A stretch of DNA of 64,000 nt from Paenibacillus cellulosilyticus (GTDB lineage: Bacteria; Bacillota; Bacilli; Paenibacillales; Paenibacillaceae). This document shows, piece after piece, positions 36,130 to 45,069 of this stretch. How positions within the stretch are numbered: position 1 is the first letter of the stretch; each line of letters begins with the position of its first letter. Position numbers and translations under genes: made by a program. The stretch is from positions 1 through 64,000 of the forward strand of contig NZ_QGTQ01000035.1 of the NCBI RefSeq assembly GCF_003182255.1, in the 5' to 3' direction. A model generated the notes under the pieces. The model did not search any database and was not told the DNA's origin. It saw only the letters and a list, made by a program, of their open reading frames with translations.

Positions 36130-37472
36130 TGTTCAATCAGCTGCGCAATCGGCTGCTCATCGTGAACATGGTCATCATCAGCCTAATCATGATTGTAGCC
36201 TTCTCATCGATCTATACGATCACCTATCAGTACAACCATAAGACAATGAATAATGATTTCATTCAAGTGTCTGATTTTTATCGAAAATCTGGCGGGATGA
36301 ATGGCGGCGGCAAATTCGGCGATAATCACGGACCGAAGGATCAAGACAGTGAACTGAAGACGCCTAGCGGCGACATAGGCATTGTTGGCAATGTTGGCGG
36401 CGGCGGCGGCAAATTAGGCCCTCAACCTGAACGTTCGGTATCATTCGCCATTAATACAGACGCCGATTGGAACATTACGAAGACGGATTCCCGCTTCGAT
36501 ATGGATGATGATTTCTACAAGCTTGCCGTTGAGCATGCTTCCTCCAGTGACGCCACTCGAGGCAACTTCACGCTGGATGGCAACCGGTGGGAATATAATG
36601 TGGAGAATACGGTCGAGGGGTACTCCATCGTGTTTATGGATGTAACGAACCAATACCAATTCCTTCGTAACCTGTTATACACATTCCTGGCCGTTGGTCT
36701 TATCATGCTTGTCGTCATTTACTTCACCAGCCGATATTTCGCGAATCGCTCCATTGCACCCGTTAAAGAAGCGTTCGACAAGCAGCAGCGGTTTATCGCT
36801 GATGCGTCACATGAGCTGCGGACACCACTCGCCGTCATCAATACGAATGCAGACGTGTTATTGGCGAACAGCGATGATATTATTCGGACCCAAATGAAAT
36901 GGCTGAACCATATCAAGTCAGAGACGGAACGAATGCGGACGCTGACAAGTGATTTGCTTTATTTGACCCAGATGGAGGATGCCCGCGAGGGTGTAATCAT
37001 GACCTCATTCAATCTAAGCGAAGCGGTTGAAAACATCATTCTAACGCTCGAAGCCGTTATTTTCGAGAAAAATATGGTGCTGGACTACGACATCTCGCCG
37101 GACCTGTACACGAAGGGCAATAGTGAGCAGATGAAGCAGGTCATTCTCATTCTGCTCGACAATGCCATTAAGTACACGAACGCTGGCGGCTCCATTAAGC
37201 TCACGCTGAAGAAGCACGGTCATGATCAGCAGCTAACCGTCACCAATACGGGAGAAGGCATCCCACAGGAGCATCTGGCACGTATCTTCGACCGCTTCTA
37301 CCGCGTCGATGCTTCCCGTTCTCGCCAAAATGGCGGCTACGGACTTGGCCTTGCCATTGCGAAGACGATCGTCGAACAGTCGAAGGGCCGCATCTCTGCG
37401 AAGAGCGTGTTGAATGAAACGACGTCGTTCACTGTACAGCTCCCGGCAGACACGCAATCGCGTAAGGCTTAA
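36129..37472 (+). CDS. sensor histidine kinase
   Basis: A 447-residue membrane kinase with helices at about residues 8-28 and 180-200, flanking an extracellular sensor of about 150 residues that holds a striking Gly-rich stretch (GNVGGGGGKLG). HisKA contains FIADASHELRTPLAVI with the phospho-His, and the ATPase domain has LLDNAIKYTN and GYGLGLAIAKTI. The ATG overlaps the regulator stop (TAATG). It phosphorylates the neighbouring OmpR-type regulator. Confidence 0.93.
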   Translation: MFNQLRNRLLIVNMVIISLIMIVAFSSIYTITYQYNHKTMNNDFIQVSDFYRKSGGMNGGGKFGDNHGPKDQDSELKTPSGDIGIVGNVGGGGGKLGPQPERSVSFAINTDADWNITKTDSRFDMDDDFYKLAVEHASSSDATRGNFTLDGNRWEYNVENTVEGYSIVFMDVTNQYQFLRNLLYTFLAVGLIMLVVIYFTSRYFANRSIAPVKEAFDKQQRFIADASHELRTPLAVINTNADVLLANSDDIIRTQMKWLNHIKSETERMRTLTSDLLYLTQMEDAREGVIMTSFNLSEAVENIILTLEAVIFEKNMVLDYDISPDLYTKGNSEQMKQVILILLDNAIKYTNAGGSIKLTLKKHGHDQQLTVTNTGEGIPQEHLARIFDRFYRVDASRSRQNGGYGLGLAIAKTIVEQSKGRISAKSVLNETTSFTVQLPADTQSRKA

Positions 37473-37490
37473 GAGCATACTCTACAAAAC

Positions 37491-37525
37491 AAATGCCGCA
37501 GGCTTACGCCTGCGGCATTTTATTT
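37491..37525. terminator. bidirectional terminator between kinase and hxlR-type gene
   Basis: AAATGCCGCAGGC, TTAC loop, GCCTGCGGCATTT; T-rich on the plus strand and usable in both directions. Confidence 0.85.
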
Positions 37526-37887
37526 TACACCTTCAAATCCTCCATCCGCTTCTTGCCCCAATCGTACATCATGAGCACGATCGGAAGCAGCGTTTCGCCA
37601 AGCGGTGTAAGCGAATATTCAACTTGTATCGGTACAACCTCATGGTACACCTGCCGATTGACGATGCCATCCTCCTCCAGCTCCCGCAGCTGATTCGAGA
37701 GCACTTTGTGCGATATTCTGGGGAACAGTCTTTGAATCGCATTGAACCGAAGAGGACCATCGATGCCGAGTTGATAAATAATGACGATCTTCCACTTCCC
37801 ACTAATGATAGACAACGTCAGCTCTTTCTCGCAGTTAAACTGCTTGTTCTCGATTTTCTCCCGAATCTCTTCCCTTAGATCTCCCAT
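37525..37887 (-). CDS. HxlR-family transcriptional regulator
   Basis: A 120-residue winged-helix regulator, the usual HxlR length. It has the early Cys (FNCEKELTLSIISGKWK) that often senses electrophiles or oxidants, the recognition helix FNAIQRLFPRISHKVLSNQL and the wing RQVYHEVVPIQVEYSLT. The start at 37887 was chosen by AAAGG nine bases upstream and by family length; 67 further residues upstream are not family-like. It is divergent from an SDR gene, the arrangement expected when an HxlR protein controls its neighbour. Confidence 0.9.
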   Translation of the reverse strand: MGDLREEIREKIENKQFNCEKELTLSIISGKWKIVIIYQLGIDGPLRFNAIQRLFPRISHKVLSNQLRELEEDGIVNRQVYHEVVPIQVEYSLTPLGETLLPIVLMMYDWGKKRMEDLKV

Positions 37888-37909
37888 CCTCATTATCCTT
37901 TCTATTATC

Positions 37910-37932
37910 GTAAGGTTACCGCCAGATAACCA
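37910..37932. promoter_or_regulatory. possible HxlR operator
   Basis: GGTTA and TAACC (37914-37931) flank eight bases in the hxlR/SDR gap. Placement between the two promoters suggests an operator; the match is short. Confidence 0.35.
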
Positions 37933-38032
37933 CATAACGAAGAAGTTAGCCCTTATATAAAAGGTCCATCTGTTATAGAATAAACGAATCCGGCACAAAT
38001 GAAAAAACGGATTTAGGATAGGAGAGAAAAAA

Positions 38033-38752
38033 ATGCAATTAAATAACCAAACAGCGATTATTACTGGAGCTGGCAAAGGCATTGGCAAAGCGATCGCAGA
38101 GGTGCTTGCGAAGGAAGGCGTACATGTTGGACTTATCGCCCGCAGCAGCGCAGATCTTGAGGCGCTTCAAGCTTCGCTGACAAGTACATATGGCATTCGT
38201 GCTTACGTCGCTTCCGCCGATGTATCGAACGCTTCGGAGGTTGAAGCAGCTGTTGCTTCGCTGAAGGAGCAGCTGGGATCGATCGATATTCTGATCAACA
38301 ACGCGGGAATCGCGCAGTTCGGTACGCTCGTCGATATGGACCCAGCGCAATGGGAACGAATTATTCAAGTGAACCTGATGGGCACTTATCATGTATCCCG
38401 TGCCGTTCTGCCAACGATGATTGCACAAAATAGCGGCAGCATTATCAACGTTGCATCTACGGCAGGCGAGCGCGGCTTCGCGACTGGCTCCGCTTACTGT
38501 GCATCGAAGTTCGCTGTTCTCGGCCTGACGGAATCGCTGCTGCAGGAGGTTCGCAAATTCAACATTCGCGTAACTGCGCTCACGCCAAGCACGGTCAACA
38601 CGGAGCTCGCCGTCAACGCCGGCCTTAAGATCGGTGACGAAGACCGCATGATGCAGGCAGAGGACGTTGCCGAGCTTGCGCTCGCAACCTTGAAGCTCCC
38701 ATCGCGCGTGTTCGTGAAAGCCGCAGGCATTTGGACGACGAATCCACAATAA
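38033..38752 (+). CDS. SDR family oxidoreductase (3-ketoacyl-ACP reductase type)
   Basis: A 239-residue short-chain dehydrogenase. The NAD(P) motif is TGAGKGIGKAIA near residue 12, NNAG is present at residues 88-91, and the catalytic Ser and YxxxK are in IINVASTAGERGFATGSAYCASKFA. The N terminus and length are close to FabG/YdfG types, but no fatty-acid genes are nearby; carbonyl detoxification under HxlR control is equally possible. AGGAGAG precedes the ATG. Confidence 0.9.
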   Translation: MQLNNQTAIITGAGKGIGKAIAEVLAKEGVHVGLIARSSADLEALQASLTSTYGIRAYVASADVSNASEVEAAVASLKEQLGSIDILINNAGIAQFGTLVDMDPAQWERIIQVNLMGTYHVSRAVLPTMIAQNSGSIINVASTAGERGFATGSAYCASKFAVLGLTESLLQEVRKFNIRVTALTPSTVNTELAVNAGLKIGDEDRMMQAEDVAELALATLKLPSRVFVKAAGIWTTNPQ

Positions 38753-38765
38753 TGCGCATTGCAAT

Positions 38766-38807
38766 AGAGCCGTTCCTTCAGTCGCATGACTGGTTGGGAC
38801 GGCTCTT
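38766..38807 (+). terminator. terminator of the SDR gene
   Basis: AGAGCCGT and ACGGCTCT arms around an inner CAGTC/GACTG stem; modest T tail. Confidence 0.55.
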
Positions 38808-38842
38808 CATAGTTACAGCAAACATACCCTTGTACAGATTAG

Positions 38843-40156
38843 TTAGTTGCCTCTCTTAATTGCTGTATCATGCGCCTGTGAGAACTTCTCCGGCGTCGTC
38901 GCCTTGCCGAACAACGCTTGAATTTGGTTAAGATGCGTCTCCGCCGCGTTCGCTTTCATCTGAACGTCTGCGAACAATGTGATGCTGCTCGCCTGATTCG
39001 TTTCATTAAAGAGATCGATATACAGCTGCGGCAGTTGCAGCTTCGATGTATCCACCTTCGTCGCTGGGATGACGCCTGCACCCGTCACCGACTGCTCGCC
39101 CCATTTGTCAACGAAGTACTCAACGAATTTCTTCGCTTCTGCCTTCACGCTGGAATTCTCTGCAACGAACAGGCCTACGCCCGGGCCGCCAACCCAGCTG
39201 TTCTCGTTGCCCTTACCGCCAGCGACCGTAGGGAATTTGAAAAATCCAACGCTGTCGCGAAACTGCTGCGGAACATCCTCGTTCGTCGTAAAGTTCGGCA
39301 GCTCCCATGTCCCTGTCAGGAACATCGCTGCTTTGCCCTGCAGAAATACCGACTTCGCTTCCTCATTCGATAAGCCGTTGAAGCCTTTCACGAATGCATT
39401 GCTATCGACAAGCGACTGCACCTCACCTGCCGCTTTCACGAGACCTTGTTCCATGAAAGAGCCTGTACCGTTAATTGCATTAGCCAATGCTTCTTGGCCT
39501 GCATAGCGGTCCGCCAGGTACATATACCAGAGCGAACCCATCCAACGGTCCTTATTGCCGAGCGCTATTGGCGCAACATGGTTATCCACGAGTGTCTTGA
39601 CCACCTGCTTGAACTCGTCGTAGGTCTGAGGCTCCTTCAAATTGTATTTGTCGAAGATAGATTTGTTGTAATAGACAGGTGCAATGTTGAACTCCAGTGG
39701 AAGCGCATAGGTCTTGTCATCGATCGAATAAGCTTCCGTCGTGCCCGCTACGAACTTATCCTTCAATTCGCCACTGAGCAGGTCGTCTAATGGCGTGAAC
39801 AAGCCGCCTGCCACATAGGGCTGTAGAAACCCTGCCGCCCAAGTGACGCCAACGTCAGCCAGCTTGTTGGAAGCCGACAGCACCTTCAGCTTGTTCTTAT
39901 ACTGCTCGTTATCGAGCACGTCCTGCTTGATGATGACGTTCGGATGTTCATGCTCGTAATCATTAATGATCTGATTGACGATTTTGTTCTGACCTGCTGC
40001 AATGCCTTCGGGCCACAGATGCATGAACGTGATCGTAATCTTGGTACCGCTTTCAGATATATTATTAGCAGCAGCACCATCTTTATTGCTGCTGCAGCTT
40101 GCTACCACCAATACGAGGCATAGGGTCAACAATAATGCCGTCCAATTTTTGAACAC
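38843..40156 (-). CDS. sugar ABC transporter substrate-binding lipoprotein
   Basis: A 437-residue family 1 solute-binding lipoprotein. GTG start with AAGGAGGTG upstream; lipobox VVASC with Cys21. The mature domain has family features (FLQPYVAGGLFTPLDD, YALPLEFNIAPVYYN, GKAAMFLTGTWELPNF, GGPGVGLFVAENS). It binds an oligosaccharide or similar solute. It follows the YesN-type regulator by 30 bases, and no permease or ATPase genes are present, so it may serve the sensor kinase or share permeases encoded elsewhere. Confidence 0.9.
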   Translation of the reverse strand: MFKNWTALLLTLCLVLVVASCSSNKDGAAANNISESGTKITITFMHLWPEGIAAGQNKIVNQIINDYEHEHPNVIIKQDVLDNEQYKNKLKVLSASNKLADVGVTWAAGFLQPYVAGGLFTPLDDLLSGELKDKFVAGTTEAYSIDDKTYALPLEFNIAPVYYNKSIFDKYNLKEPQTYDEFKQVVKTLVDNHVAPIALGNKDRWMGSLWYMYLADRYAGQEALANAINGTGSFMEQGLVKAAGEVQSLVDSNAFVKGFNGLSNEEAKSVFLQGKAAMFLTGTWELPNFTTNEDVPQQFRDSVGFFKFPTVAGGKGNENSWVGGPGVGLFVAENSSVKAEAKKFVEYFVDKWGEQSVTGAGVIPATKVDTSKLQLPQLYIDLFNETNQASSITLFADVQMKANAAETHLNQIQALFGKATTPEKFSQAHDTAIKRGN

Positions 40157-40186
40157 GGTTACACCTCCTTCTCCGCTGTAGATCTT

Positions 40187-40975
40187 TTATTGGATCGTTT
40201 CCTCGCGATGAACGACGCTCTTCCGGTATTGTCCAGGGCTCATATCTTCCATCGTACGAAACACTTTTACAAAATATTTCGCCGTCTGGTACCCAACGCG
40301 CTCAGCAATCTCCGTGATCGTCAGCTCAGTATTCGTCAGCATTTCCTTCGCCCGCTGTACCCTTCGGCGCGTCAAATATTCGCTGAATGTCAGCCCCGTC
40401 TGCTCCTTGAACAACACGCTGAAATAGCTTGCGTTCAGATGCAGATGATCGGCAATGTCACGCATCGTGATCGGATCATGCAAATGCGCATCGAGATAAT
40501 GGATCGCTTCCTGCACCTGTGAGTTATACCGTTTCTCCTGACCGACCGTCTCGAGCAGCTTTTCATCGACGAGCCGCTCCATCCGTTCAATTCGGTGGAG
40601 CTCCTCTTCCCGCTTAAAAGCCGCCTCCACCGCTGCGACCAGCTTAGCTTTATCCAATGGTTTGAGCAAATATTCCACGACGCCGAATTGCAGCGCCCGC
40701 TGCGCATAGGTGAAATCGGGATGACCCGAAATGATGATGACGACCGGCGGATGGTCCATCTCCTTCAGCTTCTCGACCAGCTCCAGCCCGCCAAGCTCCG
40801 GCATCCGGATATCTGTAATGAGTACGTTCGCTTCGTTGTCCTCCAGCCATGCCAGCGCTTCGACGCCGCTAGTTGCGACGACAATCCGATGACGTCCTGC
40901 TGACCATGCCTCCAGCACTTTGCGGACGCCTTCTCTTGTTCTCGGCTCGTCATCTGCGATCAATATCGTTTTCAT
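40187..40975 (-). CDS. YesN-type response regulator (AraC output)
   Basis: A 262-residue regulator with receiver domain (phospho-Asp D55 in VLITDIRMPELGG) and a C-terminal AraC double helix-turn-helix (SEYLTRRRVQRAKEMLTNTE, ITEIAERVGYQTAKYFVKVF). Such regulators pair with YesM-type kinases and switch on sugar uptake or glycan-degradation genes. It is 24 bases downstream of the kinase gene, with GGAGTGGAGC upstream. Confidence 0.94.
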   Translation of the reverse strand: MKTILIADDEPRTREGVRKVLEAWSAGRHRIVVATSGVEALAWLEDNEANVLITDIRMPELGGLELVEKLKEMDHPPVVIIISGHPDFTYAQRALQFGVVEYLLKPLDKAKLVAAVEAAFKREEELHRIERMERLVDEKLLETVGQEKRYNSQVQEAIHYLDAHLHDPITMRDIADHLHLNASYFSVLFKEQTGLTFSEYLTRRRVQRAKEMLTNTELTITEIAERVGYQTAKYFVKVFRTMEDMSPGQYRKSVVHREETIQ

Positions 40976-40999
40976 GTCGCTCCACTCCGTTCATCCCAA

Positions 41000-42766
41000 T
41001 CATTTTAAAGCCCATATATCATCTGGTATCTCAAAGGCCATCGTCGTCCCTTGTCCGACCTCGCTTCGGATTTCCAAGCCTTCCGTCGCCGACTCATAGT
41101 TGAGCCGCAGCCGCTGCTGCACGTTTGCGATTCCCACGCCGCTTCCCTTGGTCGACGTTTGGTTTCTCCCCTGCTCCATTGCCGCATACAACGAATGAAT
41201 TTTATCGACATCCATGCCAGGACCGTTATCGATAACTTCAACTCGGGTAAAGCCCTCACGGGTTGACGCACCTACTCGCAGCGTAACTTCACCTGGTCCT
41301 AGACGCTGTTCGACACCGTGCAAAATCGCGTTCTCTACCAATGGCTGAATAAGCAGCTTCGGAATCGGCACCCGTCGGTACGACTCGTCCACCTCAATCG
41401 ACCAAGACAGCCGATCCATCATCCGCATGACCATCAGCTTGAGGTAACGTTCCGCATGGTCCAATTCATCCCCCAGTGTCACCCACTCATCTTCATCCGG
41501 GCGTGAGATCACGTATCGGAATAGGCCAGACATCGCAACGACCAGCTGCGCCAGCTCTTCTTCGTCCTTGTCTTCCAGCGCCCAATAGAATGCTTCCAGC
41601 GTATTAAACAGAAAATGCGGATTAATCTGCGCCTGCAACGCCTTCAGCTCAGCCTTGCTCTGAATGATTTCTTTCTGGTAGACGACCTCGATCATCTCGT
41701 TCAGCGAGACGACCATCTGGTTGTAGGTATTGTTCAACTCGTTGATCTCCATCGTCGACGACGTGACCGGAATCGGCTTGAGTGTTCCGAATCTAGCCCC
41801 CCTCATCGCGCGGATGAGCCGGAGAATCGGACGAGTGATCATGATCGACAAAATAAAGGTGAGAACGAGGAACAGCAAGCCTCCCACTGCGCCTGACACT
41901 ATAACAGCCGTTCGCAAGACCGAGATGCCTTCCGTCGCATACTCCGTCGGCGTCAAAATCAGAATGCGCCAGCCGGTCAGTTCAGACCGCTTCTGCACGG
42001 CAATGTATGAGTTTCCCTTCATCTCGACGGAGGATTGATTCTGCAGCAAAATCGATTCAACATCGACATCTGAGGTGAAGTCAGACGTAATGACCTGCCC
42101 TTTATCATCAATAAGTCCCATTGCTTCACGCATGTCATCGGTTCCGCTGAACTCTGCGTCCGTATCCGTCAGCTCGAAATATTTTCTGTCAACCTGCACC
42201 ATTAAATACCCCGAAGCTGTGAACGATTGGTCAATGAGTCGAACCTGCCGCATCGCAACGAGGACGTTAGGATAACTCGGATCAATGCCGTACCAGACAA
42301 GCTGACCCTTGGCGCGATTCGCCCGGCCGATCCAATCCGGCGATACACGGTCAAGCAGCCCCACATCCGTTAGCGGGAACAACATCCGATAATCATTCGT
42401 GTACAGCTCGATCGAACGTATCCCCGTCGAATACGCCTCTTGTTTGCGTACCTCCTGCTGCATCAACTGCCGCTCCTCGAAGCTGATCCGTTTCCCCGAC
42501 AGCTCCTTCGTCATCAGCCGTTGGATCGTCGCATTCGTCGCGACCTGCGCGGTGAATGTCTCAATCTGACGCAGCAGCTCGTCCAGCTTGCCGGATGCCT
42601 GCACCGCTGTTTGTTGAATGTGCTTCTCCGCATTGTTGCGCAGCAGCACGGATACTTGATCATAGGTAAATAATCCGGCTGACGCCAGCACAATAACCAT
42701 AACGAGCATGAACCCAATAAAAATTTGATTGCGGAGCGTGTTCAACCTTCCTAGCCAGTTCCTCAC
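41000..42766 (-). CDS. YesM-type sensor histidine kinase
   Basis: A 588-residue membrane kinase. A GTG start at 42766 is preferred, with GGGAGG eight bases upstream and a membrane helix beginning about 10 residues later; the longer frame adds an unlikely extra helix. An extracellular Cache sensor lies between helices at about residues 12-32 and 280-300. HAMP follows, then a HisK_5 domain with NPHFLFNTLEAFYW and an ATPase domain ending in GSGVGIANVQQRL. It is the first gene of a kinase-regulator-binding-protein operon. Confidence 0.92.
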   Translation of the reverse strand: MRNWLGRLNTLRNQIFIGFMLVMVIVLASAGLFTYDQVSVLLRNNAEKHIQQTAVQASGKLDELLRQIETFTAQVATNATIQRLMTKELSGKRISFEERQLMQQEVRKQEAYSTGIRSIELYTNDYRMLFPLTDVGLLDRVSPDWIGRANRAKGQLVWYGIDPSYPNVLVAMRQVRLIDQSFTASGYLMVQVDRKYFELTDTDAEFSGTDDMREAMGLIDDKGQVITSDFTSDVDVESILLQNQSSVEMKGNSYIAVQKRSELTGWRILILTPTEYATEGISVLRTAVIVSGAVGGLLFLVLTFILSIMITRPILRLIRAMRGARFGTLKPIPVTSSTMEINELNNTYNQMVVSLNEMIEVVYQKEIIQSKAELKALQAQINPHFLFNTLEAFYWALEDKDEEELAQLVVAMSGLFRYVISRPDEDEWVTLGDELDHAERYLKLMVMRMMDRLSWSIEVDESYRRVPIPKLLIQPLVENAILHGVEQRLGPGEVTLRVGASTREGFTRVEVIDNGPGMDVDKIHSLYAAMEQGRNQTSTKGSGVGIANVQQRLRLNYESATEGLEIRSEVGQGTTMAFEIPDDIWALK

Positions 42767-42904
42767 AGCTGTATCCTCCCAATCATAGCAATAAGCATAA
42801 AGCATCAAATGTACAACAGGAATACTATACACAATAAATACAAAAAGCCCAATCATTCTAACCGAGTAAATACGATTTTTTTCTCAACAACATAACAACA
42901 ACAT

Positions 42905-42938
42905 AAAGAAAACCCCGTTTTCCTGAATGAAAACGAGG
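42905..42938 (-). terminator. terminator with no assigned upstream gene
   Basis: On the minus strand CCTCGTTTTC and GAAAACGGGG flank ATTCAG, followed by TTTTCTTT. It must end a minus-strand transcript starting at 42.95-43.2 kb, which supports a short gene there. Confidence 0.75.
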
Positions 42939-42983
42939 TCGTTTCATTAAATCTTCTAAATGGATAAATAAATAAGATCTCGT

Positions 42984-43103
42984 CTAAAGCGTATACGTGA
43001 ACGCAAAGGGTTGACGTTTGTTCTGCAAAAATACTTTATAAATTTCCGGCAGCCGATTCGTGTTGACTGCACCATCATCATAACCTCCTATATATAAGCC
43101 CAT
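42984..43103 (-). CDS. possible 39-residue peptide gene
   Basis: A short frame starting ATG at 43103 and coding MGLYIGGYDDGAVNTNRLPE then 19 more residues. Its composition is protein-like, and a terminator follows 46 bases after the stop. An overlapping frame on the same strand (43075-42956, also 39 codons, basic peptide) has the better ribosome site, AGGAGG eight bases before ATG. Only one, or neither, may be translated; a remnant of a larger protein is also possible. Confidence 0.35.
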   Translation of the reverse strand: MGLYIGGYDDGAVNTNRLPEIYKVFLQNKRQPFAFTYTL

Positions 43104-43223
43104 ATTGGGAACTAATTCCTTAGACCTACGCACAATTCGATGTTTTTCAACATTTTTCCTGCATATTTCCTATGTTTCTTTAAATTTTTATACATTCAAC
43201 CTTTGTTAAGGATTAAATCCGCA

Positions 43224-43253
43224 TAAAAAAATGGAGGCCCAATGGGACCTCCA
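43224..43253 (-). terminator. terminator of the flippase gene
   Basis: TGGAGG/CCTCCA with an inner CCC/GGG stem and seven T on the minus strand. Confidence 0.8.
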
Positions 43254-43283
43254 CCTTTCTATGAATCTATAGCCCTGCCCTGA

Positions 43284-44921
43284 TTAACCCCGCTGAGCCG
43301 AAGGGGCCAGCCGCATGAGCGGACCGAACAGCTTGCGCAGCGGTCCTGGGAACGAGCGCACATCCGCTGGCGTTACGACGCGCAGCAGCACGAGCAGCAC
43401 GACATACAGAACGCCTGCAGCTGCGCCGGCAGCGCAGCAGCCGAGGAAGTAGACGATTTTGTCCGGCATGGCATCGAGCAGCAGTGCTCGTACGCCGTAT
43501 TCAACACCGTATCCAGCAGCAGCTGTTACGATTACGGTAATCAAATAACCAATCCAACGTCCGCCAAGCGTCTGAAGCGGTACGATCTGACGAATCGAAC
43601 GAAGATTGAGCAGCGTCACAATCACGAAGCACAACGTCGACGCAACGATAAAGCCGTACAAGCCCATGAATGGAGCAAGCGCAATGCTGCCAACCAGCTT
43701 AACAGCAAGACCGATAAGCGTGTTATACATGGGCGTTCTAGCCTTACCGAAGCCGTATAGAATCGAGTTGCTCGTCATCATTGAAATCTGGAATATCGTT
43801 CCGGCTGTCAATGCCGCGACGATTCCGCTGCCTTCTGCCGTTTTAAATATGAGTCCTGTTACCGAATATGCGGCAACCGACAAGATTAGTGCGGCAGGCA
43901 CGCCAGTGAAGACGACGATTCGCATAACGAGCGAAGACTGACGCTGCACCTCGTTCATGTCCCGTTTCGCGAAGGCCGTTGAAATAATCGGAATAATGGA
44001 TGAGCTAAGTGCAATGGCTAGAATCGGCGGAATGCCAGCAATGGAAGTTGCTTTCAGACCGAACGCATCCAGTGCACGTTGTGCCGCTTCCTCTGTTAAA
44101 TAGAAGCTTCCGCTCAAGCGGATTAGGAACGTGTTGTCGAACATATAGACCAAGTTAACCGTCATTGCCGTCACGACAATCGGCAGCGACATCATGAAGA
44201 TTTCTTTGTAAATCGATTTGAACGGCAGGTTCGAGCGTTCAAATCGCAGACGTCCTGCACGAACTTCCTCTGCATCCTGTCTGCCAAGCTTACGGCCATA
44301 CCAGATCATCACGCACAAAGCGCCGATGCCGCCAACGAAGCTGCCGAAAGATGCAGCCGCCGCGATCCAACGGTCTCCCCAGCCTGCTGACACAACAGCA
44401 ATCGCGAGACCTACGCCAACCAGTACGCGCAGAATTTGTTCAATGATTTGCGAAATGCCGCCCGCCGACATGAGCTGCCGGCCTTGGAAATAACCACGCA
44501 TCATGGCAATCGTCGGGAACAGCAGCAGTGCAGGCGCAATCGCCTGAATCGATGCATCTGCCAGTGGAAGCTTGGCCACATGCTCCGTGTACCATGGCGC
44601 AATGACGTACAACAAAAGCGCCATTGCAGCACCGGTGATGACGCCGAACAGAAGCGCCGCTTTATAGATCCGCTGCGCTTCACCTGCTTTGCCGAGTGCA
44701 TGCCGCTCGGACACCATCTTGCTGATTGCACTCGGGATACCGCCCGTTGCGATAACGAGCAGCCACATGTACATCGTGTTAGCAAGACCAAGTGCTGCGC
44801 CGCCGCCTGTCCCCATCATGTAATCGAGCGGGACCCGTTGGAAGATGCCGAGCACACGTGCGACCAACGCGGCCGCAGCTAGAATGATCGTCCCTTTAAT
44901 TAATGATTCCTTCTTAAGCAT
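43284..44921 (-). CDS. polysaccharide flippase, SpoVB/MurJ-like (MOP superfamily)
   Basis: A 545-residue integral membrane protein with about 14 hydrophobic segments, starting LIKGTIILAAAALVARVLGIFQRVPL, which is typical of SpoVB/YtgP (MurJ-like) lipid II flippases. These proteins move undecaprenyl-linked precursors across the membrane for wall or spore cortex synthesis. The start at 44921 places the first helix near the N terminus; the longer frame to 45020 is not conserved-looking. Which of several paralogues it is cannot be decided here. Confidence 0.85.
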   Translation of the reverse strand: MLKKESLIKGTIILAAAALVARVLGIFQRVPLDYMMGTGGGAALGLANTMYMWLLVIATGGIPSAISKMVSERHALGKAGEAQRIYKAALLFGVITGAAMALLLYVIAPWYTEHVAKLPLADASIQAIAPALLLFPTIAMMRGYFQGRQLMSAGGISQIIEQILRVLVGVGLAIAVVSAGWGDRWIAAAASFGSFVGGIGALCVMIWYGRKLGRQDAEEVRAGRLRFERSNLPFKSIYKEIFMMSLPIVVTAMTVNLVYMFDNTFLIRLSGSFYLTEEAAQRALDAFGLKATSIAGIPPILAIALSSSIIPIISTAFAKRDMNEVQRQSSLVMRIVVFTGVPAALILSVAAYSVTGLIFKTAEGSGIVAALTAGTIFQISMMTSNSILYGFGKARTPMYNTLIGLAVKLVGSIALAPFMGLYGFIVASTLCFVIVTLLNLRSIRQIVPLQTLGGRWIGYLITVIVTAAAGYGVEYGVRALLLDAMPDKIVYFLGCCAAGAAAGVLYVVLLVLLRVVTPADVRSFPGPLRKLFGPLMRLAPSAQRG

Positions 44922-45069
44922 AACGTCAGCTTTCTTCCTCTCCCTCATTGCATAAACATGCGTAAACGCAGCAACGGCACTGCCGTCCCAAAGCCCCGGC
45001 ATTGAACGCCGGAAGCTCAAGAACGAACAGTGCCGTCTGCTTCTGCATGTAAATAACCGTTATTTTATT

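Noticed and set aside
42767-42856. Longer N terminus for the YesM-type kinase
   Set aside because: The GTG at 42766 has an ideal ribosome site, while the upstream ATG has none and would add an extra hydrophobic segment.
44974-45036. Large hairpin between the flippase and ThuA genes as a terminator
   Set aside because: ACGGCACTG/CAGTGCCGT arms pair well but no T tract follows on either strand; function left open.
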